A stretch of DNA of 37,924 nt from an uncultured Clostridia bacterium (GTDB lineage Bacteria > Bacillota > Clostridia > Oscillospirales > Ruminococcaceae): assembly GCA_937907305.1 (NCBI GenBank), contig CALERQ010000190.1:1-37924 (forward strand), given 5' to 3'. The position numbers and the translations under genes were made by a program. Shown one piece after another: positions 17,186 through 24,542 of this stretch. Position 1 is the stretch's first letter. Each line of letters opens with the position of its first letter. A model generated the notes under the pieces. That model was not told the origin of the DNA, did not search any database, and saw only the letters and a list, made by a program, of their open reading frames with translations.

Positions 17186-17743
17186 ATGGTAAGTGCAGGC
17201 GATTTTCGCAATGGTGTAACCTTTGATATGGATGGCAATGTCTATCAGATCATCGAGTTCCAGCATGTTAAACCCGGCAAGGGCGCCGCTTTTGTCCGCA
17301 CCAAGATCCGCAATGTGATCACCGGTGCTGTCACCGAGCGTACCTTCAACCCCTCTGATAAGTACCCGACCGCCTATATCGAGAGAAAAGATATGGAATA
17401 CCTGTATTCCGATGGCGACCTGTACTATTTCATGGATCAGGAGACCTACGAGAATATCCCGATCAACAAGAGCATCCTCAGCGATAACTTCAAGTTTGTT
17501 AAGGAGAACACCGTCTGCAAGATCCTTTCCTATAAGGGCAGCGTGTTCGGCGTAGAGCCTCCCTTCTTCATGGAGCTGGAGGTCACCAAGACCGATCCCG
17601 GCTTTGCCGGCAATACCGCCACCAATACCCTCAAGCCCGCCACCCTGGAAACCGGCGCCGAGATCAAAGTCCCCCTGTTCATCAATGAGGGCGATATGAT
17701 CCGCGTGGATACCAGAACCGGCGAGTACATGGAAAGAGCGTAA
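17186..17743 (+). CDS. efp: Elongation factor P
   Basis: EF-P relieves ribosome stalling at polyproline. The 185-aa product has the three beta-barrel domains at normal length. The domain-I tip loop is PGKGAAFVRTK with Lys32 at the modification position; the C-terminal signature is FINEGDMIRVDTRTGEY. The start ATG follows TGGAGGTTTTT. I see no EpmA or other modification enzyme nearby. It is followed after 60 bases by the acidic zinc-ribbon gene, a frequent neighbour of efp in Clostridia. Confidence 0.97.
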   Translation: MVSAGDFRNGVTFDMDGNVYQIIEFQHVKPGKGAAFVRTKIRNVITGAVTERTFNPSDKYPTAYIERKDMEYLYSDGDLYYFMDQETYENIPINKSILSDNFKFVKENTVCKILSYKGSVFGVEPPFFMELEVTKTDPGFAGNTATNTLKPATLETGAEIKVPLFINEGDMIRVDTRTGEYMERA

Positions 17744-17803
17744 ATCACGCGTTACTGTTTTTGTCATTATTTCAAACCAGAACCAGATAGGGAGGTTACA
17801 AAA

Positions 17804-18283
17804 ATGACTGTTATTGAAAAAGTTGCTTATCTGCGCGGCCTGGCCGATGGCCTCAAGCTGACCGATACCACTGCCGAAGGCAAAGTTCTGCTCAATGTTA
17901 TCGAGGTCCTGGATGACCTGGCGCTCTCCGTTACCGATCTGGAGGATGCGGTAGAGGAGCTGGGCGAAGTCGTCGATGCCATCGATGATGATCTGCAGGA
18001 TGTGGAAGACGCCCTGTATGAGGAAGACGATGAGGACGAGGACTACGACTTTGATGAGGACGATGATTATGGTCTGGATGACTATGATGAGTTCGATGAT
18101 GAGGACGAGCCCCTGTACGAAGTAAAGTGCCCCACCTGCGGCGATACCATCTGCGTGGATGAAAGCATGCTGTGCGAAGGGGAGATCGACTGCCCCAACT
18201 GCGGCGAAAAGCTGGAGTTCGATCTGGATGACCTGGATTGCGAAGGTGACTGCGAAGGCTGCACCGGCTGCGACCTGGATTGA
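17804..18283 (+). CDS. Acidic zinc-ribbon protein of the CD1247 N-terminal-domain type
   Basis: A 159-aa protein in three parts. Residues 1-70 form a helical domain (VIEKVAYLRGLADGL onward) that resembles the conserved N-terminal domain of the clostridial CD1247 family. Residues 71-103 are almost purely Asp/Glu with a few Tyr/Phe. Residues 104-159 hold a zinc ribbon (CPTCG at 109-113, CPNCG at 130-134) and a short cysteine tail (Cys146, 150, 153, 156). The function is unknown; the acidic linker plus zinc ribbon could contact RNA polymerase or the ribosome, but that is guesswork. AGGGAGG precedes the start. The gene is probably cotranscribed with efp and ends at a strong terminator. Confidence 0.85.
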   Translation: MTVIEKVAYLRGLADGLKLTDTTAEGKVLLNVIEVLDDLALSVTDLEDAVEELGEVVDAIDDDLQDVEDALYEEDDEDEDYDFDEDDDYGLDDYDEFDDEDEPLYEVKCPTCGDTICVDESMLCEGEIDCPNCGEKLEFDLDDLDCEGDCEGCTGCDLD

Positions 18284-18306
18284 TCTTCCAAGACAAGCCA
18301 TACATC

Positions 18307-18347
18307 AACTGGTGAAGTATGAGGCATTTGTACTTCACCAGTTTTTT
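18307..18347 (+). terminator. Intrinsic terminator after the acidic zinc-ribbon gene
   Basis: A perfect 13-bp stem (AACTGGTGAAGTA with TACTTCACCAGTT) with an 11-nt loop followed directly by TTTTT. It closes the efp unit and insulates the rnf operon. Confidence 0.92.
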
Positions 18348-18370
18348 GTCAGGCGCCGTTATCACTTTCA

Positions 18371-18399
18371 GCATTAGTTATAACTAAAATGCTATTTTT
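18371..18399 (+). promoter_or_regulatory. AT-rich dyad followed by a T-run ahead of the rnf operon promoter
   Basis: GCATTAGTTA and TAACTAAAATGC form a dyad with a perfect 10-bp centre (AGTTATAACT) and two unpaired bases. A TATTTTTTT run follows. It could be a second weak terminator or an operator 37 bases upstream of the -35 of the rnf operon; I cannot tell which. Confidence 0.35.
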
Positions 18400-18435
18400 T
18401 TATTAAAATTCGGCAGTAAAATAGCGGGTTTTTGG

Positions 18436-18464
18436 TTGAAATTACACCCAAAAGCAACTAAAAT
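18436..18464 (+). promoter_or_regulatory. Promoter of the Gx transporter-rnf operon
   Basis: TTGAAA (18436-18441), 17-base spacer, TAAAAT (18459-18464). Transcription would start near 18471, which rules out translation starting upstream of that point and supports ATG 18493 for the first gene. Confidence 0.75.
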
Positions 18465-18492
18465 AAATGATGTACCACTATGGGAGAGGCAA

Positions 18493-19017
18493 ATGGCAGC
18501 ACAGAACCGTAACCGCAAAGTAAAAAGACTGGCTTTGATGGGCCTTTTGTTCGCGCTGGCCATGGCACTCAGCTTCCTGGAGTCGCTGCTGCCCGCTTTG
18601 CCCATGCTGCCGCCGGGCATCCGGCTGGGCCTTTCCAATATCGTCACCATGTACGCCCTGTTTGTGCTGGGGCCGGTCAGCGGCTATACCATCGCGGTGC
18701 TCAAGTCTCTGTTCGTGCTGCTTACCCGCGGGGCGGTAGCCGCCGCCATGAGCGCGGCCGGCGGTATTGTCTCCGTCACGGTCATGCTGCTGCTCAGTCT
18801 GCTGCCGGGCATTCGCCGGCAGTACCTGCTGCTCAGCGTTTTCGGCGGCGTGGCGCACAATATGGGCCAGCTTATCGCGGCCCGGTTTATCATCAGCAAT
18901 CAATATGTTTGGTACTACTTGCCGGTTCTTTTAGCGGCGGGACTGCTCATGGGCGCCATCACCGGGATGGCCCTGCGGGTCGTCGTGCCTTATTTGGACC
19001 GCTTAAGCCTAAAATAA
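18493..19017 (+). CDS. Gx transporter family membrane protein (heptaprenyl diphosphate synthase component I-like)
   Basis: A 174-aa integral membrane protein with about five hydrophobic helices, including FALAMALSFLESLLPALP and IVSVTVMLLLSLLPG. The GIRLGLSNIVTMYALFVLGP segment is typical of the family annotated as Gx transporters (Pfam Hpre_diP_synt_I). These look like small ECF-type substrate-binding membrane proteins; no substrate is known to me. ATG 18493 is preceded by GGGAGAGG and is the first start downstream of the promoter. It sits 19 bases before rnfC and shares its promoter, which suggests a job linked to the Rnf complex, such as flavin or cofactor supply, but that is inference. Confidence 0.8.
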   Translation: MAAQNRNRKVKRLALMGLLFALAMALSFLESLLPALPMLPPGIRLGLSNIVTMYALFVLGPVSGYTIAVLKSLFVLLTRGAVAAAMSAAGGIVSVTVMLLLSLLPGIRRQYLLLSVFGGVAHNMGQLIAARFIISNQYVWYYLPVLLAAGLLMGAITGMALRVVVPYLDRLSLK

Positions 19018-19036
19018 ACAATTAGGAGGGATACCT

Positions 19037-20338
19037 GTGGCTATGTTCCATTCGCTTCCCAGCATCCATGTGAAGCACCAAAAGAACACAGCCGAGTCGG
19101 AAAGCGTGATCATGCCGGTCCCGGCCGAGGTCACCATTTCCATGTCTCAGCATATCGGTGCCCCCTGCAAACCTGTCGTAAAGGTTGGCGATACCGTTAA
19201 GGTCGGCCAGCTCATCGGCGATAGTGAAGCAGCGGTTTCGGCACCGATCCATTCCAGCGTATCGGGTAAGGTCAAGGCCATCGAGCAGATCTTCAATGCC
19301 CGCGGCGCCAAATCGGAAGCCATCGTCATCACCACCGATGGCGAGCAGACCATCGATGAGACCCTCACTCCGCCCGTCATCGGTGGGGAGCTGGAGGATG
19401 TTCTGGTGGCGGCGCGTGCCTGCGGCCTGATGGGCCTGGGCGGCGCGGGATTCCCCACCAGCGTCAAGCTGGCCGGCCTGAAGAGCGCGGCCATCGATAC
19501 CCTTGTCATCAATGGTGCCGAGTGCGAACCCTACCTCACCTGCGATTACCGCATCATGCTGGAAAAGACCAACCTGCTGCTGGAGGGCGCGGAGCTCATT
19601 CTGCGCCATATGCCGGGCGGCCGCGCGGTCATCGGCATCGAAAATAACAAGCCCAAGGCCATTGAGAAGATCAAGGCCGACGCCGCGGCGAAGGGCAGCA
19701 AGCTGGAGGTGCTGGAGCTCAAATCCCGCTACCCCCAGGGTGCCGAAAAGGTCATCGTTTACGAGGCCACCGGCCGCGTCATCCCGGAGGGCAAGCTCCC
19801 CAGTGATGTCGGCGTGCTGGTCATGAATGTCGGCACTGTCATTAAGCTGGCGGAGTATGTCAAGACCGGCCTGCCGCTTACCAGCCGTATGGTCACGGTA
19901 GATGGCGGCGCGGTAGCCGAGCCGAAGAATGTCTGGGTCCCCATCGGCACCAAGCTGGAGGACATCATCAATTTCTGCGGCGGCTACAAGGGCGAACCGG
20001 CCGAGATCATCCTGGGCGGCCCCATGATGGGTACCTCCTGCCGGGATGACCAGGCCCCCATCAGCAAGACCAATAACGGCCTGCTGGTCTTCAATGAAAA
20101 AGAAGCTAAAATGGCAGCCGAGACCGCCTGCATCCGCTGCGGCCGCTGCCTGCGGGCCTGTCCGCTCAGCCTCAGCCCCGCGGCGCTGGATCGCGCCTAT
20201 CATGCCGAGGATGTGGAAGCGCTCAAGGCGCTGCATGTCAACCTGTGCATGGAGTGCGGCTGCTGTGCCTATGTATGTCCTGCCAAGCGCCATCTGGTGG
20301 CCTATAACCAGCTGGGCAAGCAGATGATAAGAAAGTAA
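19037..20338 (+). CDS. rnfC: Rnf complex subunit RnfC
   Basis: RnfC is the cytoplasmic NADH-side subunit of the Rnf ferredoxin:NAD+ oxidoreductase. The 433-aa product has a glycine-rich nucleotide/flavin-binding region (GLGGAGFP 133-140, INGAECEPY near 158-166) and two [4Fe-4S] motifs: Cys365, 368, 371, 375 and Cys404, 407, 410, 414. Start is GTG 19037, six bases after AGGAGGG; ATG 19043 is the alternative but has poorer spacing. The order C-D-G-E-A-B that follows is the standard clostridial one. Confidence 0.97.
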   Translation: MAMFHSLPSIHVKHQKNTAESESVIMPVPAEVTISMSQHIGAPCKPVVKVGDTVKVGQLIGDSEAAVSAPIHSSVSGKVKAIEQIFNARGAKSEAIVITTDGEQTIDETLTPPVIGGELEDVLVAARACGLMGLGGAGFPTSVKLAGLKSAAIDTLVINGAECEPYLTCDYRIMLEKTNLLLEGAELILRHMPGGRAVIGIENNKPKAIEKIKADAAAKGSKLEVLELKSRYPQGAEKVIVYEATGRVIPEGKLPSDVGVLVMNVGTVIKLAEYVKTGLPLTSRMVTVDGGAVAEPKNVWVPIGTKLEDIINFCGGYKGEPAEIILGGPMMGTSCRDDQAPISKTNNGLLVFNEKEAKMAAETACIRCGRCLRACPLSLSPAALDRAYHAEDVEALKALHVNLCMECGCCAYVCPAKRHLVAYNQLGKQMIRK

Positions 20339-20356
20339 GGGGGAGGGGAGTAGAAT

Positions 20357-21310
20357 ATGACTGATCGTAAACTGTTGGTTTCTGCGGGGCCTCATGTCCG
20401 CAGCAGCGCCTCCACCACCTCCGTCATGGGCGATGTCCTCATTGCCCTGCTGCCTGCCGTGGTGGCGTCGGTACTGGTCTTTGGTACCCGCGCCCTGCTG
20501 CTGGAGGTCGTTTGTGTGGCGGCTTCTATCCTGTTCGAGTACCTGTTCCGTAAGATCACCAAGCGCAGCAATACCATCTCCGATCTCAGCGCCGCTGTGA
20601 CCGGCCTGCTGCTGGCCATGAACCTGCCCGCCAGCTTTCCCATCTGGATGGCAGTGGTCGGCTGCTTTGTCGCTATCGTGATCGTCAAGCAGCTCTTCGG
20701 CGGCATCGGCTGCAATTTCGCCAATCCCGCCATCACCGGCCGCATCTTCCTGCTCATCGCCTTTGCCGGGCAGATGACCAGCTGGCCGACCGCCAATTCC
20801 TACATCACCGGCATCGATGCCGTTTCCGGCGCTACCCCCCTTGCCCTCATCAAGGAGGGCGCTGTGGATAGCCTCCCCGCCGTCAAGAACCTGCTCTTTG
20901 GTATCCGCGGCGGCTGCCTGGGCGAGACCTGCGCCATCGCTCTCATCATCGGCTTTGTTTATCTGGTGGTTCGCCGGGTCATCACCCCCACCATCCCGCT
21001 GGTGTATGTGGCCACCATCGCCCTCATGAGCGTCGTTCTGGGCTATGATCCCATCTATATGATCCTCACCGGCGGCGTGCTGCTGGGCGGCATCTTCATG
21101 CTCACCGATTACTCCACCTCTCCCGCCACCGAGTGGGGCAAGGTCGTATTCGCGCTGGGCGCGGGCATCATCACCATGCTCATCCGCAATTCCTCCGGCG
21201 GCTATCCGGAGGGCGTATCCTTCGCCATTCTGCTTATGAATATCATCTGCCCCCACCTCAATAAGATCGGGGCCAAAAAACCGTTTGGAGTGGGAGGTGC
21301 TGAGAAATGA
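20357..21310 (+). CDS. rnfD: Rnf complex membrane subunit RnfD
   Basis: A 317-aa polytopic membrane subunit that carries covalently bound FMN and forms part of the ion path. The flavinylation motif is DAVSGATPLA with acceptor Thr160. Helices are clear, for example VLIALLPAVVASVLVFG and LNLP-flanked segments around 85-115. GGAGGGGAG precedes ATG. It overlaps rnfG by ATGA. The covalent FMN requires an ApbE-type transferase, and no apbE gene is in this window. Confidence 0.96.
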   Translation: MTDRKLLVSAGPHVRSSASTTSVMGDVLIALLPAVVASVLVFGTRALLLEVVCVAASILFEYLFRKITKRSNTISDLSAAVTGLLLAMNLPASFPIWMAVVGCFVAIVIVKQLFGGIGCNFANPAITGRIFLLIAFAGQMTSWPTANSYITGIDAVSGATPLALIKEGAVDSLPAVKNLLFGIRGGCLGETCAIALIIGFVYLVVRRVITPTIPLVYVATIALMSVVLGYDPIYMILTGGVLLGGIFMLTDYSTSPATEWGKVVFALGAGIITMLIRNSSGGYPEGVSFAILLMNIICPHLNKIGAKKPFGVGGAEK

Positions 21311-22254
21311 AATGGGAAAAGCTGAAACCCATCGTTGTCCTCACCGCCATCTGCGTCATCGTTTCCGCGGCGCTGGTGGGCACCTACGGCCTCACCAAGC
21401 CCGTCATTGACGCGGCCAAGGCTGCCGAGGCCAATGCGGCCCTTTCCGCCGTTCTGCCCGATGGCGCCGACTTCGAGGAAGTCACCGTCACCGCCGAAAA
21501 TGTTCTCAATGCCTACAAGGCCGGCAACGGCGCGGGCTATGTATTCCAGGCCCAGGGCAAGGGCTTCGCGGGCATGATCACCGTCATGGTCGGTATCTCC
21601 TCCGATGGCACCATCACCGGTACCCAGGTCATGGAGCACGGCGAGACCCCCGGTATCGGCGACCGCATCGAAAAGGAGACTCACTTCCAGGAGCAGTACC
21701 TTGGCAAGGATTATAACCTTGAGGGCATCGAGTTCCTCTCCGGCGCTACCTTCTCCTCCAAGGGCTTCAATGCCGCTGTCGGCAATGCCTTTGTCGCTTA
21801 CGGTGAGCTGGCCGGTATCGTTATCGAAGCCCCCACCGAAGAAAAGGTCTATCCAGATGCCGAGCTGATCACCGAGATGCTGGGCGAGGGCTACACCGAG
21901 CTGGAGACCCTCCCCGAGGGTGTTGACAGCGCCTATCAGTCGGAACTGGGCTATGCCTTCAATGTCCACGCGGCCGGCTTCAGCGGCGATCTGCACATCC
22001 TCGTCGCCATTGATAATAACGGCGCTATCATCGCCTCCAAGCTGTATCAGCACACCGAGACCCCCAATGAGTACGAGGGCATCGATGGCGCCAAGCTCTC
22101 CAAGAGCTCTTACAGCAAGAAGTGGATCGGCGTCACCGCCGAAACCCCCGATAGCGAGCTGCCCATGGTATCTAAGGCAACTTATACCTCCAATGGCTAC
22201 AAGGAAGCTGTTAAGCTGGCCTTTGCCGCCTTTGAGACTGTGAAAGGAGCGTGA
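21307..22254 (+). CDS. rnfG: Rnf complex subunit RnfG with a duplicated FMN-binding domain
   Basis: RnfG is anchored by one N-terminal helix (about residues 8-30) and exposes an FMN-binding domain outside the membrane. The 315-aa product is over 100 residues longer than the usual RnfG (about 180-210). Residues 78-165 form the normal domain with GYVFQAQGKGFAGMITVMVG, HGETPGIGDRIE and the flavinylation site SGAT (145-148, acceptor Thr148). Residues 215-310 repeat it: GYAFNVHAAGFSGDLHILVA, QHTETPNEYEGID, and SKAT (289-292) where SGAT is expected. The second copy thus keeps the threonine but has Lys for Gly. It overlaps rnfD by ATGA and lies 8 bases before rnfE. Confidence 0.95.
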   Translation: MKWEKLKPIVVLTAICVIVSAALVGTYGLTKPVIDAAKAAEANAALSAVLPDGADFEEVTVTAENVLNAYKAGNGAGYVFQAQGKGFAGMITVMVGISSDGTITGTQVMEHGETPGIGDRIEKETHFQEQYLGKDYNLEGIEFLSGATFSSKGFNAAVGNAFVAYGELAGIVIEAPTEEKVYPDAELITEMLGEGYTELETLPEGVDSAYQSELGYAFNVHAAGFSGDLHILVAIDNNGAIIASKLYQHTETPNEYEGIDGAKLSKSSYSKKWIGVTAETPDSELPMVSKATYTSNGYKEAVKLAFAAFETVKGA

Positions 22255-22262
22255 GGAACCAA

Positions 22263-22952
22263 ATGAGTAACAAGCTGAAAACCTTCACCAATGGTATCAT
22301 CAAGGAGAACCCCGTTCTGGTTCTGGTGCTGGGTACCTGCCCCACCATCGCTACCTCCACCTCGGTCCTCAATGCGCTGGGTATGGGTCTGGCGGCCACC
22401 TTTGTACTGCTGGGCTCCAATATCGTTATCTCCCTGCTGCGCAATATCATCCCCAATAAGGTCCGCATTCCCTGCTTCATCGTCGTCATCGCCGGCTTTG
22501 TTTCGGTGGTGCAGCTGCTGCTCCAGGCCTATGTGCAGAGCCTCTATCAGAGCCTCGGCATCTTCCTGCCGCTCATCGTGGTAAACTGCATCATCCTTGG
22601 CCGTGCCGAGATGTTTGCCAGCAAGAATAATGTCATCGATTCCGCCCTCGATGGTCTGGGCATGGGCCTGGGCTTCACCCTCGCGCTGTTCTGCATGGCC
22701 ACCGTCCGCGAGATCCTCGGCAGCGGCACCTGGTGCGGCATCACCCTCACCGCCAATCTGTTCGATCCTATCGCGATCATGAAGCTCACCCCCGGCGGCT
22801 TCCTCGTTTATGGCGTGCTCATCGCCATCATGAATAAGTTCGCCAAGCATAAGCCCAAGAAGAAGCTCGATTGCGCTGCCTGCGGCGCCTGCGCCGGTTG
22901 CGCCGGCGGCTGCCCCTCGGCAGAGAATAAGGAAGGAGGCTGTGAAGCATGA
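22263..22952 (+). CDS. rnfE: Rnf complex membrane subunit RnfE with a cysteine-rich tail
   Basis: A 229-aa polytopic subunit that with RnfA forms the membrane core. Core motifs include ENPVLVLVLGTCPTIATSTS near the start and LGIFLPLIVVNCIILGRAE in the middle; the Cys in each half is part of the [2Fe-2S] site between RnfA and RnfE. After the last helix comes a Lys-rich linker and the tail CAACGACAGCAGGCP, which fits CxxCxxCxxxCP, then one more Cys. I chose ATG 22263 because GAGGA lies 5 bases upstream; GTG 22251 is too close to the preceding AAGGAG. It ends in an ATGA overlap with rnfA. Confidence 0.94.
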   Translation: MSNKLKTFTNGIIKENPVLVLVLGTCPTIATSTSVLNALGMGLAATFVLLGSNIVISLLRNIIPNKVRIPCFIVVIAGFVSVVQLLLQAYVQSLYQSLGIFLPLIVVNCIILGRAEMFASKNNVIDSALDGLGMGLGFTLALFCMATVREILGSGTWCGITLTANLFDPIAIMKLTPGGFLVYGVLIAIMNKFAKHKPKKKLDCAACGACAGCAGGCPSAENKEGGCEA

Positions 22953-23539
22953 AAGAAATGATCGTCATTCTGCTTTCCGCTATTTTGACGCAGAACTTCG
23001 TCCTTTCCAAGACCCTGGGTATCTGCCCGTTCCTCGGCGTTTCCAAAAAGCTGGATTCCGCCGTTGGCATGAGCGTTGCCGTTACCTTTGTTATGGTACT
23101 GGCCACCGCCGCCACCTGGCCCATCCAGACCTATCTGCTGGATAAATACGAGCTGGGCTATATGCAGACCATCGTGTTCATCCTGGTCATCGCCGCACTG
23201 GTACAGCTGGTGGAAATGGCCCTCAAGAAGTTCCTGCCCCCGCTGTATGAAGCCCTCGGCATCTACCTGCCCCTCATCACCACCAACTGCGCCGTGCTCG
23301 GTGTAGCGGTGCTCAATATCGATGAGAAGTACAATTTCGGCCAGTCCATGGTCAATGCGCTGGGCGCCGGTCTCGGCTTCCTGCTGGCAATGGTCCTCTT
23401 CGCGGGCGTTCGCGGCCGCATGGAGAACATGGATATCCCCGAATCGTTCCAGGGCCTGCCCATCACTCTGATCGCTGCCTCCATCGTGTCCATGTCCTTC
23501 ATGGGCTTCTCCGGTGTGGTAGATGGTCTGCTGAAGTAA
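22949..23539 (+). CDS. rnfA: Rnf complex membrane subunit RnfA
   Basis: A 196-aa membrane protein with six predicted helices, homologous to RnfE in inverted topology. Conserved segments are LTQNFVLSKTLGICPFLGVS near the N-terminus and LGIYLPLITTNCAVLG in the middle, each with the cysteine that helps hold the intramembrane [2Fe-2S] cluster. GGAGG lies upstream of ATG 22949, which overlaps the rnfE stop. Length and sequence are typical. Confidence 0.97.
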   Translation: MKEMIVILLSAILTQNFVLSKTLGICPFLGVSKKLDSAVGMSVAVTFVMVLATAATWPIQTYLLDKYELGYMQTIVFILVIAALVQLVEMALKKFLPPLYEALGIYLPLITTNCAVLGVAVLNIDEKYNFGQSMVNALGAGLGFLLAMVLFAGVRGRMENMDIPESFQGLPITLIAASIVSMSFMGFSGVVDGLLK

Positions 23540-23554
23540 GGAGGGGAAATTACA

Positions 23555-24331
23555 ATGACTGGTATTATTATCGTTGGTGCCATCGGCCTGTTCTGCGCTA
23601 TCCTGCTGGTCGTGGCCTCCCGTTTCCTCTCGGTCCCCACCGATACCCGTGTGGAGGACATCCGCGGCTTCCTGCCCGGTGCCAATTGCGGCGCCTGCGG
23701 CTATGCCGGCTGCGATGACTACGCCAAAGCCGTTGCCAATGGCAGCGCCAAGCCCAATCTCTGCATCCCCGGCGGCGCTTCCGTCTCCGCCCAGATCAGC
23801 GAATATCTGGGCGTCGCGGCGGAAAACACCGAGCCCGTCAAAGCCACCGTCCGCTGCAGCGGCACCTGCCAGAAGTGCGGCGAAGCCGAGGATTACCACG
23901 GCCCCGCCACCTGCGCGGCCTGCGCCGCCCTGCACCGCGGCAAAAAAGCCTGCGGCTACGGCTGCCTGGGCTATGGCGATTGCGTCAAGGTCTGCAAATT
24001 CGGCGCGCTCTCCATCGTGGATGGCGTTGCCCATGTGGATGAAAGCCTGTGCACCGGCTGCGGCGCCTGCGCCAAGGCCTGCCCGCACCTGCTCATCGGC
24101 ATGGTCCCGGTCAAAAATCATGTCACCGTGCGCTGCTCCAGCCATGATAAGGGCGCTGTCGTCCGCAAGGTCTGCTCCGCCGGCTGCATCGGCTGCATGA
24201 TGTGCACCAAGGTTTGCCCCACCGGCGCCATCACCGTCACCGATTTCCTCGCCTCCATCGATCCCGAAAAGTGCACCAATTGCGGCGCCTGCGCCGAAAA
24301 GTGCCCTGTCAAGGTCATCACGCTGGAATAA
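23555..24331 (+). CDS. rnfB: Rnf complex ferredoxin-type subunit RnfB
   Basis: RnfB receives electrons from reduced ferredoxin. The 258-aa product has an N-terminal membrane anchor (residues 3-25), the four-Cys motif Cys45, 48, 53, 70 (CGACGYAGC plus distal Cys), a cysteine-rich segment CGYGCLGYGDCVKVC (133-147), and three further [4Fe-4S] motifs: Cys166-176 (CTGCGACAKAC), Cys211-221 (CIGCMMCTKVC) and Cys240-250 (CTNCGACAEKC). It is the last gene of the operon, with a strong AAGGAGGGG site and a terminator after the stop. Confidence 0.97.
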   Translation: MTGIIIVGAIGLFCAILLVVASRFLSVPTDTRVEDIRGFLPGANCGACGYAGCDDYAKAVANGSAKPNLCIPGGASVSAQISEYLGVAAENTEPVKATVRCSGTCQKCGEAEDYHGPATCAACAALHRGKKACGYGCLGYGDCVKVCKFGALSIVDGVAHVDESLCTGCGACAKACPHLLIGMVPVKNHVTVRCSSHDKGAVVRKVCSAGCIGCMMCTKVCPTGAITVTDFLASIDPEKCTNCGACAEKCPVKVITLE

Positions 24332-24362
24332 ATTCCGCACTGTTCTAACCTGAAACCCTTCA

Positions 24363-24391
24363 AGCCGCTCCCGGAAACGGGGGCGGCTTTT
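24363..24391 (+). terminator. Intrinsic terminator of the rnf operon
   Basis: AGCCGCTCCCG pairs with CGGGGGCGGCT (one G-T wobble) around a GAAA-type loop, followed by TTTT. It lies 32 bases after the rnfB stop and marks the right edge of the core-like region. Confidence 0.88.
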
Positions 24392-24428
24392 GCATCTTTT
24401 CCTACAGATCACTTCTCCGGCGATCTCC

Positions 24429-24447
24429 TTATTCCATAAAGGAATAA
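24429..24447. promoter_or_regulatory. Inverted repeat with a LysR-type T-N11-A layout
   Basis: TTATTCC and GGAATAA form a perfect 7-bp inverted repeat around ATAAA. The core ATTCC-N5-GGAAT contains T-N11-A, as LysR regulators often recognise. It lies one base upstream of a second, larger palindrome and upstream of the GPH transporter. The downstream LysR gene is a candidate ligand. Confidence 0.5.
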
Positions 24448-24448
24448 G

Positions 24449-24470
24449 TGCAATTCAAATTTGAATTGCA
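24449..24470. promoter_or_regulatory. Perfect 22-bp palindrome overlapping the transporter promoter
   Basis: TGCAATTCAAA is followed immediately by its exact reverse complement, giving a 22-bp palindrome without a spacer. It overlaps the candidate -35 hexamer, so a bound dimer could block or recruit polymerase. The length and perfection argue for an operator; the stem is AT-rich and lacks a T-run, so it is not a terminator. Confidence 0.65.
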
Positions 24471-24495
24471 TTATAATAACCAATTGTTTTATAGT
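24466..24495 (+). promoter_or_regulatory. Candidate promoter of the GPH transporter
   Basis: TTGCAT (24466-24471), 18-base spacer, TATAGT (24490-24495). A perfect TATAAT at 24472-24477 is an alternative -10 but has no clear -35. A further 10-bp palindrome CAGATATCTG lies at 24503-24512, near the expected start of transcription. Confidence 0.5.
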
Positions 24496-24502
24496 TTAGA
24501 TA

Positions 24503-24512
24503 CAGATATCTG
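24503..24512. promoter_or_regulatory. 10-bp palindrome near the predicted transcription start
   Basis: CAGATATCTG is a perfect palindrome, the third dyad in about 85 bases upstream of the transporter. On its own it could be chance; its position just downstream of the -10 makes an operator role possible. Confidence 0.3.
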
Positions 24513-24542
24513 ACAAAATGATCAGTGTGAGGTGTGATTAGT

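Noticed and set aside
18001..18120. Repetitive GA-rich stretch as a tandem repeat
   Set aside because: It is explained by the Asp/Glu-rich linker of the encoded protein (GAT, GAC, GAG, GAA codons).
18436..18492. N-terminal extension of the Gx transporter gene from TTG 18436
   Set aside because: It begins on the promoter -35 hexamer and lies upstream of the predicted transcription start; ATG 18493 has a ribosome site.
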